Shown: positions 9,263 to 18,136 of the stretch, in pieces
Numbering within the stretch: the first letter of the stretch is position 1
Layout of the letters: each line of letters starts with the position of its first letter
Assembly (NCBI RefSeq): GCF_007855645.1
Contig: NZ_CP042261.1
Location: forward strand, 1,158,501 to 1,222,500
Length of the DNA stretch: 64,000 nucleotides
Direction of reading: 5' to 3'
Source: Qingshengfaniella alkalisoli
Lineage (GTDB): Bacteria > Pseudomonadota > Alphaproteobacteria > Rhodobacterales > Rhodobacteraceae
Program-made: the position numbers and the translations under genes
Notes under the pieces: generated by a model
Seen by the model: only the letters and a program-made list of their open reading frames with translations
Databases searched by the model: none
What the model was told of the DNA's origin: nothing

Positions 9263-9772
9263 CTATTCCTGTGCAACTGTGTTGTCGCCCTTGGGCCATT
9301 CACCCTCGATCAACGATGCGAGCCACACTATGCAGAAGACGGCGGCAAGTACCAGACCGACAAAGGTAAGTTCCGGCCCCGGTCCGATAAACCCGGCGGT
9401 CAACCCGTGCAGCAGCCAGACCGGGGTTGCGACAAGCATGCTCCAGAACAGCGCGATCCGCGCGGTGAACCAGCTGCCTTTTCCGCCGAGCGCCCGCGCA
9501 ACCAGATGTGAAATGGCTGCGATACCATAACAGATCAGCGGCATGAAAACGCCCCACGCCAGAAGTGCAGCGCCCACGCGTGCATCGAAGGGCACATCGG
9601 GGTTCAAGGTCGCTTCTCGCGACAGGCGCGGAAGCTGGGCAACGAAGATCAGCCCGCAGGCCAGCAACAACGTCACCAAAGCACGGTCCTCGCGCTGACC
9701 CGCAGCAAGCAGGCGCCGCATCACACGACGCGGCGCCCGGTAACTTGCAACGATATCCCTGGTGACGGACAT
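9263..9772 (-). CDS. Yip1-like membrane protein (first of a tandem pair)
   Basis: A 169-residue integral membrane protein, beginning with a basic cytoplasmic stretch (YRAPRRVMRRLLAAGQRED) and followed by four hydrophobic segments. It shares the ARALGGKGSW-type motif with the next gene product. Its start codon shares one base with the sufD stop (9772), and it ends nine bases before the next gene, so it is clearly part of the suf transcript. I do not recognise a catalytic motif. Function unknown; membrane tethering of the SUF machinery is one testable idea. Confidence 0.8.
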   Translation of the reverse strand: MSVTRDIVASYRAPRRVMRRLLAAGQREDRALVTLLLACGLIFVAQLPRLSREATLNPDVPFDARVGAALLAWGVFMPLICYGIAAISHLVARALGGKGSWFTARIALFWSMLVATPVWLLHGLTAGFIGPGPELTFVGLVLAAVFCIVWLASLIEGEWPKGDNTVAQE

Positions 9773-11058
9773 CAGCCTCGGCGACGCATCAGCCAGCCTT
9801 CGAGACGGGCCAGAATATCCGCAGCAAGGCGTTCATCCTCGATCTCCTCGATCGCTTCGGCAAGGAAGGCCAGCGTCAGAAGGTCGGTTGCAGTGCCTTT
9901 GTCCACGCCGCGCGCACGCAGGTAGAACAACGCATCTTCGTCAATCGCGCCCGATGTCGAGCCATGCGAGCAGACCACGTCATCGGCATAGATTTCCAGC
10001 TCCGGCTTGGCCAGGAACTGGCTGTCACCATCGAGCAGCAACGACTGGCTGATCTGGTAGCCATCGGTTTTCTGCGCGCCCGGCTTCACAAGGATCTTAC
10101 CTTGGAAAACACCGACAGCACCGTTGCGCAGCACCTTCTTGAAGACTTGGCGGCTTTCGCAGTTCACAGCATCGTGAGTGATGAACACCGTGTCGTCATT
10201 GTGGAAATCACCGTCGCCCACACAGGCACCCGCAACATGCGCGACCGCGTCATCGCCGGTCAGTTCGATCACGCAATCATTGCGCGTCATCGCGCCGTTG
10301 ATCGACAGAGTGAAGGATTTGAACGTGCTTTCCTGACCCAGGCGGGTGAACAGATGCGTCGAGGCACGCCGCTCATGGTCCCGCCCTTGCGAACGGACAT
10401 GATGGAATGCGCCGTTGTCGGCGATCTCGACTTCCATCACGGAATTCAGACGCGCAGACGACACACCGCTTTCGAGGATGGTAACTTCGGCACTTTCATC
10501 GACTTTCACGATGTGATGCAACAGCACGTCGGAGCTGTCAGACGTGCGGCGATACTCCAGCGCGATCGGCTTCTCGGCCTTTCCCGTGGCATGAATCACC
10601 ACACCTTCGGTCGCAAATGCCGTGTTCAACGCGGCAAGCGGACGCTCAACCGGCGTTTGACCACGGGTTTCCAGAACGCCGTAGACATCCTTTGCCCAGT
10701 GGATGTCACGCGCGACAACATCTGTCAGCATCTCGACGCTGACACCGGCCTGAGCGGGGTCGTCAGATTCATCGGCGCTGAAAATACCATCGACGAACAC
10801 AAGACGCACGCGGTCGATTTCCGAGAACATCTCCGGATCGTCCTCATCGAACAGCGCGGCCGGGACCGGCTCCACCTGGGTCAGCGTCACCGGACGGGTG
10901 TATTTCCAATACTCGTCACGCGCACCGGGCAGGCCCATCTTGTTCAGCCGTTCCAGCGCATCCTTGCGCGTATCAGCCAGACAGCCGGTCGGCTCGGGCA
11001 GCGCGAGCGACGCAAGCCGCGCCTCCAACGCATCCAGTTTCGGTTGAGCGACTGCCAT
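9772..11058 (-). CDS. sufD: SufD, scaffold subunit of SufBCD
   Basis: A 428-residue member of the SufB/SufD family. It pairs with SufB and SufC to form the cytoplasmic SufBCD complex that assembles Fe-S clusters. The C-terminal core carries SHGSTSGAIDEDALFYLRAR, the conserved family segment with the histidine used at the SufB-SufD interface. The N-terminal half has the variable helical domain (WKYTRPVTL). Its start meets the sufC stop at 11058, a one-base overlap that suggests coupled translation. Length is normal for SufD. Confidence 0.96.
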   Translation of the reverse strand: MAVAQPKLDALEARLASLALPEPTGCLADTRKDALERLNKMGLPGARDEYWKYTRPVTLTQVEPVPAALFDEDDPEMFSEIDRVRLVFVDGIFSADESDDPAQAGVSVEMLTDVVARDIHWAKDVYGVLETRGQTPVERPLAALNTAFATEGVVIHATGKAEKPIALEYRRTSDSSDVLLHHIVKVDESAEVTILESGVSSARLNSVMEVEIADNGAFHHVRSQGRDHERRASTHLFTRLGQESTFKSFTLSINGAMTRNDCVIELTGDDAVAHVAGACVGDGDFHNDDTVFITHDAVNCESRQVFKKVLRNGAVGVFQGKILVKPGAQKTDGYQISQSLLLDGDSQFLAKPELEIYADDVVCSHGSTSGAIDEDALFYLRARGVDKGTATDLLTLAFLAEAIEEIEDERLAADILARLEGWLMRRRG

Positions 11059-11813
11059 TACGCGTCCTCCGCCACAATGTCCGCGTAGCCGTTTTCTTCA
11101 ACTTCCAGCGCCAGTTCCGGCCCGCCGGTTTTCACAATACGACCGTTCGACATGATGTGAACGACGTCGGGTTTGATGTGGTTCAGCAGGCGTTGGTAGT
11201 GCGTGATCACGAGGAAAGCGCGGCCTTCGTCGCGCAGCGCGTTCACACCGTCTGACACCAGCTTCATCGCGTCCACGTCGAGACCGGAATCGGTTTCGTC
11301 GAGAATGCACATCTTCGGGCCGAGAACAGCCATCTGAAGGATTTCGTTGCGCTTCTTTTCGCCACCCGAGAAGCCCATATTGACCGGACGCTTCAGCATG
11401 TCGGCGTCGATCTTCAGTTCCTTGGCTTTTTCGCGGATCAGCTTCAGGAAGTCAGCGGCGCTGATTTCCTCTTCGCCGCGTGCCTTGCGCTGTGCATTGA
11501 AGGCCGTGCGCAGGAAGGTCATGTTGCCCACGCCCGGAATTTCGACCGGGTACTGGAAGGCCAGGAACAGACCGGCTGCGGCACGTTCTTCGGGCTCCAG
11601 CTCCAGCAGGTCTGCGCCTTCCAGCGTAGCAGAACCATCGGTGACCTCATAACCGTCGCGACCCGACAGCACATAGCTCAGCGTCGATTTACCGGACCCG
11701 TTCGGCCCCATGATCGCATGTACCTTGCCTGCCTCGACGGACAGGTCCACGCCCTTGAGGATTTGCTTGTCCTCTTCTTCAAGTTTGACGTGCAGGTTTT
11801 TGATTTCCAGCAT
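11058..11813 (-). CDS. sufC: SufC, ATPase of SufBCD
   Basis: A 251-residue ABC-type ATPase that drives conformational change in SufBCD. Start MLEIKNLHVKLEEED is the family's standard N-terminus; in-frame upstream codons at 11822 and 11831 could add up to six residues but have no better ribosome site. Walker A is GPNGSGKST, the signature region is the SufC-specific FSGGEKKRNEILQM, Walker B is MCILDETDSGLD, and the switch histidine is in VITHYQRLL. It lies between sufB and sufD, 68 bases after sufB. Confidence 0.96.
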   Translation of the reverse strand: MLEIKNLHVKLEEEDKQILKGVDLSVEAGKVHAIMGPNGSGKSTLSYVLSGRDGYEVTDGSATLEGADLLELEPEERAAAGLFLAFQYPVEIPGVGNMTFLRTAFNAQRKARGEEEISAADFLKLIREKAKELKIDADMLKRPVNMGFSGGEKKRNEILQMAVLGPKMCILDETDSGLDVDAMKLVSDGVNALRDEGRAFLVITHYQRLLNHIKPDVVHIMSNGRIVKTGGPELALEVEENGYADIVAEDA

Positions 11814-11881
11814 TTTTCTTACCATCTTCAATATCAGGGAGGGCCGCTTCGCACGACCCGAGTATCTGTTGTCCGAACCGC

Positions 11882-13408
11882 TTAGCCGACCGAGCCTTCA
11901 AGGCTGATCGCGACCAGTTGCTGCGCTTCCATCGCGAATTCCATCGGCAGGGCCTGCAGCACTTCCTTGGCGAAACCGTTGACGATCAGGGCCACCGCCT
12001 CTTCTTCGTCCATACCCCGCTGGCGGCAGTAGAACATCTGGTCGTCATCGACCTTAGACGTGGTGGCTTCGTGTTCGACGCGCGATGAATTGTTCTTCAC
12101 CTCGATGTAAGGGACGGTGTGCGCCCCGCACTGATCGCCGATCAGCAGGCTGTCGCATTGCGTGTAGTTGCGACTGTTCTTCGCTTTCGGGTGCATCGAC
12201 ACCAGACCGCGATAAGTGTTTTGCGCCTTGCCAGCCGAAATCCCCTTGGACACGATCCGTGACCGGGTATTCTTGCCCAGATGGATCATCTTGGTTCCGG
12301 TATCGGCCTGCTGGTGGTTGTTGGTGATGGCGATGGAATAGAACTCGCCCTGGCTTTCATTGCCGCGCAGGATGCAGGACGGGTATTTCCACGTAACGGC
12401 AGATCCCGTTTCAACCTGCGTCCACATAACCTTGGCACGATCGCCACGGCAATCGGCGCGCTTGGTCACGAAGTTGTAGATACCGCCCTTGCCGTTTTCA
12501 TCACCGGGGAACCAGTTCTGAACGGTCGAGTACTTAACCTCTGCATCCTCTTCCAGAACGATTTCCACCACGGCCGCGTGCAACTGGTGCGTGTCGCGCT
12601 GAGGTGCGGTGCAGCCTTCGAGATAGGACACGTAGCTGCCCTTGTCAGCGATGATCAGTGTTCGCTCGAACTGGCCCGTGTTCTCCGCGTTGATCCGGAA
12701 ATAGGTGGACAGTTCCATCGGGCAGCGCACGCCCGGCGGCACATAAACGAACGACCCGTCCGAGAATACGGCGCTGTTGAGCGTGGCAAAGTAGTTATCG
12801 GAGATCGGCACAACCGAGCCCAGATATTTCTTCACCAGTTCAGGGTGGTTCTTGATCGCCTCGGAAATCGAGCAGAAGATCACGCCCGCCTTTTCCAGTT
12901 CCTTCTGAAAGGTCGTTCCGACAGACACGCTGTCGAACACGGCATCAACGGCGACCTTACGACCCTCTGCCGGAGCATTTTCCGCGCCTTCGACACCAGC
13001 AAGTATCATCTGCTCCTTCAGCGGGATTCCCAGCTTCTCATAGGTAGCCAACAGCTTGGGGTCGACATCGTCCAGCGATTTCGGCTTTTCCGCCATCGAC
13101 TTGGGTTTGGCGTAGTAATACTGTTCCTGGTAGTCGATGGGCGGGTAGTTTACCATCGCCCAGTTCGGTTCTTCCATCTGGCCCCAGCGCTCGAAGGCCT
13201 TCAGACGCCAGTCCGTCATCCATTCGGGTTCGCCGTTTTTCTCGGAGATCAGACGAACGATGTCTTCGTTCAGCCCCTTGGGGGCGTAGTCCATCTCGAT
13301 ATCGGTTTCCCAGCCGTATTTGTATTTGCCCGCCATCGACTGGACGGTTTCCACCGTCTCGCGATCGACACCTTCACGGACTTCGACTTTGCTATCCAAA
13401 GCAGCCAT
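11882..13408 (-). CDS. sufB: SufB, cluster-assembly scaffold
   Basis: A 508-residue SufB, the scaffold on which the nascent Fe-S cluster forms. The N-terminus contains [19 protein letters not shown] and [10 protein letters not shown], both typical, and the C-terminal core contains [20 protein letters not shown], with the invariant Glu, His and Cys residues of the family. A purine-rich ribosome site (AAGGAAACGAAGG) precedes the ATG. It follows the iscS-like gene after 58 bases in the suf operon. Confidence 0.97.
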   Translation of the reverse strand: MAALDSKVEVREGVDRETVETVQSMAGKYKYGWETDIEMDYAPKGLNEDIVRLISEKNGEPEWMTDWRLKAFERWGQMEEPNWAMVNYPPIDYQEQYYYAKPKSMAEKPKSLDDVDPKLLATYEKLGIPLKEQMILAGVEGAENAPAEGRKVAVDAVFDSVSVGTTFQKELEKAGVIFCSISEAIKNHPELVKKYLGSVVPISDNYFATLNSAVFSDGSFVYVPPGVRCPMELSTYFRINAENTGQFERTLIIADKGSYVSYLEGCTAPQRDTHQLHAAVVEIVLEEDAEVKYSTVQNWFPGDENGKGGIYNFVTKRADCRGDRAKVMWTQVETGSAVTWKYPSCILRGNESQGEFYSIAITNNHQQADTGTKMIHLGKNTRSRIVSKGISAGKAQNTYRGLVSMHPKAKNSRNYTQCDSLLIGDQCGAHTVPYIEVKNNSSRVEHEATTSKVDDDQMFYCRQRGMDEEEAVALIVNGFAKEVLQALPMEFAMEAQQLVAISLEGSVG

Positions 13409-13466
13409 GACCTTCGTTTCCTTCCCGGCGCGCCATGCGCCACATCAAAATTCCTGTCCTGCCCTG

Positions 13467-14513
13467 TCAGGCAGCCCGGCGCTTGTGCCGGACATAGTGA
13501 TTGATCCAGACTTCCGCAAATCGCGTGATCTGTTCTTCCGTCGTCTGCGGCCCGATGGAAACGCGCACCGCGCTCGCTGCGGTGGTTTCGTCATACCCCA
13601 TGGCGCGCAGGACGCGGCTGGCCTTGACCTTGCCCGATGAACAGGCCGACCCGGCCGAAATGGCAAACCCCGCCAGATCCATTTGCATGACCTGCGTTTC
13701 GCCCTTCCACCCCGGAACCGCGAAACATGAGGTATTCGGAAGCCGCTGCGACTCTTTCCCGACTAAAATAGTCTCTTTTGCGCCGGAGGCCAACAGACTT
13801 TCTAGAATGTTTCTAAGTTTCTTTACGTCTTCCCAGACGCCATCCGCCAGATCCCGCGCAGCAGCCTCCGCAGCCGCCCCGAAACCGGCAATGGCGGCGA
13901 CGTTCTCAGTCCCCGACCGTCGGCCCATTTCCTGCCCGCCGCCCTTGATCATCGCCTCGACATCAAGCCCGCGCTTTAGAACCAGTGCGCCGATGCCTTT
14001 CGGCCCGCCAAGCTTGTGCGCCGAGATCAACCCCATCTGCACGCCCGACCAGTCAAATGCTAGGGGCACCTTCCCGAAACCTTGGGTAAAATCGCTGACC
14101 GCCAATCCTTCAGGCAATGCTTGGATCACACCGGTTTCACTGTTGGCGAACTGTAGCGTGGAACCGGCTGGATCATTGAGCGTCACCAGCCCATCAGTTC
14201 CCGCAGAGATATCCGTATTAATCCAAGATGATACAGCATCATGTTCAACTTCAGACCCGCGGAATCCCCGTCCGGACAGTGCAAGCGCAGCTGCTTCGGT
14301 GGCGCCGGATGTAAACACGATATCGGATGCTTGCGCACCGAAGGCTTCTGCAATCTGGCCGCGCGCTTGCTCGACAATGGCTTTCGCCCTGCGCCCCTCA
14401 GCGTGCACCGAAGACGGGTTGCCCACCTCGTCGAGCGTCGCGATCATCGCGGCGCGGGCTTCCGGCCGCAAAGGCGCAGTCGCGTTCCAGTCGAGATAGA
14501 CCCGCTCCGCCAT
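13467..14513 (-). CDS. iscS: IscS/NifS-type cysteine desulfurase (group I)
   Basis: A 348-residue PLP enzyme, the second cysteine desulfurase of this operon. The N-terminus MAERVYLDWNATAPLRPEA is diagnostic. The Schiff-base lysine sits in ISAHKLGGPKG, and the catalytic cysteine is in SAGSACSSGKV, on the longer mobile loop of group I enzymes. It is shorter than canonical IscS (about 400 residues). The ATG at 14513 overlaps the iscR stop by one base; a GTG at 14516 is an alternative. A locally AT-rich patch near 13740-13830 stands out from the gene's usual composition and contains an Irr-box-like sequence. Confidence 0.93.
   Translation of the reverse strand: MAERVYLDWNATAPLRPEARAAMIATLDEVGNPSSVHAEGRRAKAIVEQARGQIAEAFGAQASDIVFTSGATEAAALALSGRGFRGSEVEHDAVSSWINTDISAGTDGLVTLNDPAGSTLQFANSETGVIQALPEGLAVSDFTQGFGKVPLAFDWSGVQMGLISAHKLGGPKGIGALVLKRGLDVEAMIKGGGQEMGRRSGTENVAAIAGFGAAAEAAARDLADGVWEDVKKLRNILESLLASGAKETILVGKESQRLPNTSCFAVPGWKGETQVMQMDLAGFAISAGSACSSGKVKASRVLRAMGYDETTAASAVRVSIGPQTTEEQITRFAEVWINHYVRHKRRAA
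13801..13817. promoter_or_regulatory. Irr-box-like sequence inside iscS coding region
   Basis: TCTAGAATGTTTCTAAG matches the Irr (ICE) consensus TTTAGAA-N3-TTCTAAA at 12 of 14 defined positions. It lies within the desulfurase gene in an AT-rich patch. It may be chance or a secondary site; a functional role is not shown by the sequence. Confidence 0.3.
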
Positions 14514-14971
14514 CACTCATCCACAATTGCAAACAGGTTCGGAACAGCCGGGCACGGCGCAAGCTGGTTGCCGACCACATCCGACAGCCGCGTCTGATGC
14601 AGGAACACATAGACATGAGCGCTAAAGCCTTCCCAGAGCCGGTTTGTCAGAGACTGCGCACGAGACCCCGACGCACCGCCCGACGCCCCCTGTCCCTTGT
14701 GCAAGGCGCTGACGGTTTCATCGACTGCCGCCAGAATATCGGCGACCCGGATCTCGGAAGGCGATCGAGAAAGTCGGTAACCACCACCGGGGCCCCGCAC
14801 AGATTCCACCAACTCGGCCCGACGCAGCTTTACGAAGAGCTGTTCGAGATAGGCCAGCGATATATCCTGCCGCTTCGCGATTTCGCCAAGCGTTACAAGG
14901 CTGTCCTCCGGCTGAAGCGCCAGATCGGTCAACGCGACCATTGCATAACGTCCCTTGGTGCTGAGTTTCAT
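14513..14971 (-). CDS. iscR: IscR-type Rrf2 regulator lacking the classic cysteine triad
   Basis: A 152-residue Rrf2-family regulator, first gene of the suf operon. MKLSTKGRYAMVALTDLAL is the canonical IscR N-terminus with the winged-helix DNA-binding domain (residues 1-70; SLAYLEQLFVKLRRAELV and VRGPGGGYRLSR). The region that holds three cysteines in E. coli IscR reads HKGQGASGGASGSRAQSLTN here, with none. The only cysteine is Cys140 near the C-terminus (QLAPCPAVPN). A Rhodobacter sphaeroides IscR with this non-classical arrangement has been described as a repressor of Fe-S genes that still binds a cluster. It likely senses Fe-S status and controls its own operon. Confidence 0.94.
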   Translation of the reverse strand: MKLSTKGRYAMVALTDLALQPEDSLVTLGEIAKRQDISLAYLEQLFVKLRRAELVESVRGPGGGYRLSRSPSEIRVADILAAVDETVSALHKGQGASGGASGSRAQSLTNRLWEGFSAHVYVFLHQTRLSDVVGNQLAPCPAVPNLFAIVDE

Positions 14972-15000
14972 CGCAGGCCCCGCTGTCCCATTGACCATTG

Positions 15001-15030
15001 GCATCGGGAACGTTACTTCCCTCCCGATGC
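15001..15030 (-). promoter_or_regulatory. Inverted repeat in the iscR leader
   Basis: An 8-bp inverted repeat (GCATCGGG and CCCGATGC) separated by 14 bases lies 30 bases before the iscR start codon, downstream of the predicted transcription start. It could fold in the leader RNA or be an operator for IscR; neither is established by the sequence. Confidence 0.45.
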
Positions 15031-15050
15031 GAACCCCGCCCAAATGCGGG

Positions 15051-15067
15051 TTTAGAACCGTTCTAAA
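15051..15067. promoter_or_regulatory. Irr box (iron control element) overlapping the suf promoter
   Basis: TTTAGAACCGTTCTAAA is a perfect palindrome with 8-base arms and matches the alphaproteobacterial Irr binding consensus TTTAGAA-N3-TTCTAAA at every defined base. It covers the predicted -10 of the iscR-suf promoter, which favours repression by Irr when heme and iron are scarce. Consensus and suf linkage are from the published alphaproteobacterial iron regulon; binding here is inferred. Confidence 0.85.
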
Positions 15068-15088
15068 GTTGGGCGTGCGTGCCGTCAA
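15060..15088 (-). promoter_or_regulatory. Predicted promoter of iscR-suf operon
   Basis: On the minus strand, TTGACG (15083-15088) and TAGAAC (15060-15065) are 17 bases apart, a good housekeeping-sigma promoter for this group. The -10 lies within the Irr palindrome. The predicted start is near 15053, giving a leader of about 80 bases. Confidence 0.65.
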
Positions 15089-15130
15089 GCGTGACAAACC
15101 CGCCCCATGTTGGAGAAAGTCCGCCGACCC

Positions 15131-15784
15131 ATGCCTGAGGTAATTTTCCCCGGACCAGAAGGCCGCCTTGAAGGCCGCTACCACCCGCAAAAGACGAAAG
15201 ATTCTCCGATTGCGATCATTCTGCACCCCCATCCGCAATTCGGGGGCACGATGAATAACCGCGTCGTATATAATCTGCACTATGCCTTCCACAAAATGGG
15301 CTTTACGGTGCTTCGCTTCAATTTCCGCGGCGTCGGTCGCAGTCAGGGCGAATACGATCAGGGCGTCGGCGAGTTGTCGGATGCCGCGTCGGCGCTCGAT
15401 TACCTGCAGTCGATGAACCAGAACGCCAAGCATTGCTGGGTTGCTGGTTTCTCCTTCGGCGCGTGGATTGGGATGCAGTTGCTGATGCGCCGCCCGGAGA
15501 TCACGGGTTTCATCTCTGTCTCACCACCGGCGAACATGTATGACTTCTCGTTTCTGGCGCCCTGCCCATCTTCGGGGTTGGTCATCAACGGCACGTCGGA
15601 TCGCGTGGCACCGCCCGAGGATACCCGCAACCTCGTAAACAAGCTGCATGAGCAGAAGGGCATCACCATCACCCATTCGGAGATCGAGGGCGCCGGCCAC
15701 TTCTTCGAGGATCCGCATATGGACACGATGATCGGCTCGGTCGACGACTATGTCCGCCGCCGCCTGACCGAGACCACACGATGA
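15131..15784 (+). CDS. Small alpha/beta hydrolase
   Basis: A 217-residue cytoplasmic alpha/beta hydrolase of the short dienelactone-hydrolase/esterase-like group often found in Rhodobacterales. The oxyanion region HPHPQFGGTMNN, the nucleophile elbow AGFSFGAWIG (Ser in GFSFG), the acid in NGTSDRVAPPEDT and the catalytic histidine in EGAGHFFED are all visible. The ATG at 15131 opens MPEVIFPGPEGRLEG, the expected N-terminus; an in-frame ATG at 15107 would add eight residues. It is divergent from iscR and overlaps the next gene by four bases (ATGA). Substrate unknown. Confidence 0.88.
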   Translation: MPEVIFPGPEGRLEGRYHPQKTKDSPIAIILHPHPQFGGTMNNRVVYNLHYAFHKMGFTVLRFNFRGVGRSQGEYDQGVGELSDAASALDYLQSMNQNAKHCWVAGFSFGAWIGMQLLMRRPEITGFISVSPPANMYDFSFLAPCPSSGLVINGTSDRVAPPEDTRNLVNKLHEQKGITITHSEIEGAGHFFEDPHMDTMIGSVDDYVRRRLTETTR

Positions 15785-16377
15785 CTGATCGCGCGCCCGA
15801 GGACCTGGTCCGCCAACTGGCCTTTCTGAACGAAGCCGACCGGCTGAAGTCCGTCGAGCGCGCAACCACTTTGAATGATGGCTCGCGGCAGGAAAACAGT
15901 GGCGAGCATTCCTGGCATGTCGCGCTTTACGCGATGGTGCTTGACGGGCAAGCCGAACCGGACGTCCGGCTGGATCGCGTGATCAAGATGCTGCTGCTGC
16001 ATGATTTGGTCGAGATCGACGCGGGCGACAACCCGATCCACGCCCCGACCAGCGATCCTGCGCAGCAAGCACTTGCCGAAAAAACTGCGGCAGATCGTAT
16101 TTTCGGGTTATTGCCAGAAGCACAGGCGATTGAGTTTCGCGCGCTTTGGAACGAGTTCGAGGCCGCAGAAAGCCCGGATGCCCGCTTCGCCAAAGCAATG
16201 GATCGTGTTCAGCCCCTGCAAACCAATCTGGCACTGGACGGCAAGCTTTGGGAAATGCACGGGGTCACCGAAGAGCAGATTCGCAGACGCGTGGGGAATC
16301 CGATTTCCAAAGGCGCACGGACGCTTTGGGACCACCTGTCCGCAAAGCTGGCAACTCATTTCGCGGTGAAGTCATGA
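15781..16377 (+). CDS. HD-domain phosphohydrolase (HDDC2/YfbR-like)
   Basis: A 198-residue HD-domain protein. Metal ligands are visible as the His of NSGEHSWHVALYA, the HD pair in LLLHDLVEIDAGD, and a later Asp in AKAMDRVQPL. The layout fits the HDDC2/YfbR group of 5'-deoxynucleotidases, which act on nucleoside monophosphates, but related proteins have other substrates. It overlaps the upstream hydrolase gene by four bases and is probably co-transcribed. A GC-rich hairpin directly follows. Confidence 0.88.
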   Translation: MTDRAPEDLVRQLAFLNEADRLKSVERATTLNDGSRQENSGEHSWHVALYAMVLDGQAEPDVRLDRVIKMLLLHDLVEIDAGDNPIHAPTSDPAQQALAEKTAADRIFGLLPEAQAIEFRALWNEFEAAESPDARFAKAMDRVQPLQTNLALDGKLWEMHGVTEEQIRRRVGNPISKGARTLWDHLSAKLATHFAVKS

Positions 16378-16850
16378 AATTACCGCCGGAGATCACCCCC
16401 GGCGGCGGAACTCGTTAAAATCACTAGCGTGCGACGGCCTTTGGCCTGCACAAAATTGCTTGCTATGAAATCCTCAGTAGGATCTTGGGAAGGATCTGAA
16501 GGCCGATTTCACACACAAAAAGACACAAACGCCCAGCCTGCAAACCCGTAGGTATCTAAACAAGCAGCCAGCCATCTGCGCCGACAACGGGAAACCCCTC
16601 ATAGGTTCGGCATCTTAGCGGTGAGGCTTATGGTGCACCGCAACTTCTCAGACATCCGGTATCTACCAAGAGACCGGTAATCTCTCAAGCGAAATTCCGC
16701 CGATATTATGTTTCTTTTAAAAAAGGTCTTTTCTGTAAAAATATCAAATAGGCCACGTTTCGTATACCTCCGCATACAGCCTTCCACGCTCCAACACTTT
16801 GAGGTAGAAGGCGCGAGAGACGATTCACCATTGAACGAAGGATACCGGCC
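16378..16850. other. 473-bp intergenic region upstream of icd
   Basis: This is the longest gene-free stretch in the window. Apart from the terminator-like hairpin, it holds an imperfect hairpin at 16429-16451 (GTGC/GCAC and GGCC/GGCC) and another at 16656-16677 (CCGGTATCT with AGAGACCGG, one mismatch, loop ACCA). The last 150 bases are unusually AT-rich for this genome. I see no convincing protein gene; it probably contains the icd promoter and a long leader, and could encode a small RNA. Confidence 0.5.
16383..16405 (+). terminator. Hairpin after the HD-domain gene
   Basis: A 7-bp stem (CCGCCGG with CCGGCGG) around a 9-base loop lies six bases after the stop codon. No T-run follows immediately (GCGGAACTCGTTAAAA), so it is a weak terminator candidate. 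Confidence 0.45.
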
Positions 16851-18065
16851 GTGACCAAGATCAAGGTTGAAAACCCGGTCGTCGAGCTTGACGGCGACGA
16901 GATGACTCGGATTATCTGGGACTTTATCAAGAAGAAGCTGATCCTGCCCTATCTCGATATTGACCTGCTCTATTACGATCTTGGCATCGAAGAGCGTGAT
17001 CGCACGGATGACCAGATCACTGTGGATGCGGCAGAGAAAATCAAGGAAGTCGGCGTCGGCGTTAAATGTGCCACCATCACGCCTGACGAGGCACGCGTCG
17101 AGGAATTCGGCCTCAAGCGCATGTATCGCAGCCCGAACGGCACGATCCGTAACATCCTCGGCGGCGTGATCTTCCGTGAACCGATCATCTGCTCCAACGT
17201 GCCGCGCCTTGTTCCGGGCTGGACCCAGCCGATCATTGTCGGTCGTCACGCATTCGGCGACCAGTACCGCGCAACCGATTTCAGGTTCCCCGGCGCGGGC
17301 AAGCTGTCGATCAAGTTCGTCGGCGACGACGGTGAAACCATCGAGCACGAAGTGTTCCAGGCACCCGGTTCCGGCGTCACGATGGCAATGTACAACCTCG
17401 ACGACTCAATCCGCGATTTCGCACGCGCGTCGATGAATTACGGCCTTGCCCGCAACTATCCGGTTTACCTGTCCACGAAGAACACGATCCTGAAGGCCTA
17501 TGACGGTCGGTTCAAGGACATCTTCCAGGAAATCTACGACGCCGAATTCAAAGAAGAATTCGAAAAGCGCGGCCTGACCTATGAGCACCGCCTGATCGAC
17601 GACATGGTCGCGGCAGCGATGAAATGGTCCGGCGGATATGTCTGGGCCTGCAAGAACTACGATGGCGACGTGCAGTCCGACACGGTCGCGCAGGGCTTTG
17701 GCTCGCTGGGACTGATGACGTCGCAACTGATGACGCCCGATGGCAAGATCGTCGAGGCCGAAGCCGCTCACGGCACGGTCACACGTCACTACCGCCAGCA
17801 TCAGGCCGGCAAGGAAACGTCGACCAACTCCATCGCATCGATCTACGCTTGGACCGGCGGTCTGAAGCACCGCGCGAAGCTGGACAGCAACGAAGCGCTG
17901 TTGAACTTCGCCACCACGCTGGAAAAGGTCATCGTCGATACGGTCGAAAGCGGTCACATGACCAAGGATCTCGCCCTCTTGGTTGGGCCGGATCAATCCT
18001 GGCTGTCCACGATGGGCTTCCTGGAAAAAGTCGACGAGAACCTGAACAAGGCACTTGCCGGCTGA
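16851..18065 (+). CDS. icd: NADP-dependent isocitrate dehydrogenase
   Basis: A 404-residue homodimeric (eukaryote-like, subfamily II) isocitrate dehydrogenase that converts isocitrate to 2-oxoglutarate and CO2, making NADPH in the TCA cycle. The start is a GTG with GAAGGA eight bases before it. Substrate and metal motifs include [46 protein letters not shown] and the NADP-binding [15 protein letters not shown]. Length matches the family. It appears to be transcribed alone, with a hairpin terminator downstream. Confidence 0.97.
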   Translation: MTKIKVENPVVELDGDEMTRIIWDFIKKKLILPYLDIDLLYYDLGIEERDRTDDQITVDAAEKIKEVGVGVKCATITPDEARVEEFGLKRMYRSPNGTIRNILGGVIFREPIICSNVPRLVPGWTQPIIVGRHAFGDQYRATDFRFPGAGKLSIKFVGDDGETIEHEVFQAPGSGVTMAMYNLDDSIRDFARASMNYGLARNYPVYLSTKNTILKAYDGRFKDIFQEIYDAEFKEEFEKRGLTYEHRLIDDMVAAAMKWSGGYVWACKNYDGDVQSDTVAQGFGSLGLMTSQLMTPDGKIVEAEAAHGTVTRHYRQHQAGKETSTNSIASIYAWTGGLKHRAKLDSNEALLNFATTLEKVIVDTVESGHMTKDLALLVGPDQSWLSTMGFLEKVDENLNKALAG

Positions 18066-18089
18066 TCAGGATCAGATAGACAATTCGAA

Positions 18090-18121
18090 GGGGGTGGCAT
18101 CGGTCGCCCCCTTTTCCTTTT
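18090..18121 (+). terminator. Rho-independent terminator of icd
   Basis: A 9-bp stem with two G-T pairs (GGGGGTGGC with GTCGCCCCC), loop ATCG, followed by TTTTCCTTTT. This is a good intrinsic terminator 24 bases after the icd stop. Confidence 0.8.
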
Positions 18122-18136
18122 CACTTGCGGGGTTTC

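Noticed and set aside
9964-11088. Open frame of 374 codons opposite sufD
   Set aside because: Antisense to sufD; composition typical of a shadow frame.
12281-13504. Open frame of 407 codons opposite sufB
   Set aside because: Antisense to sufB with no recognisable domain.
16374-16418. 14-codon frame (MKLPPEITPGGGTR) overlapping the stop of the HD-domain gene
   Set aside because: It has an ATGA overlap but spans the hairpin, is very short and has no downstream gene to control within 400 bases.
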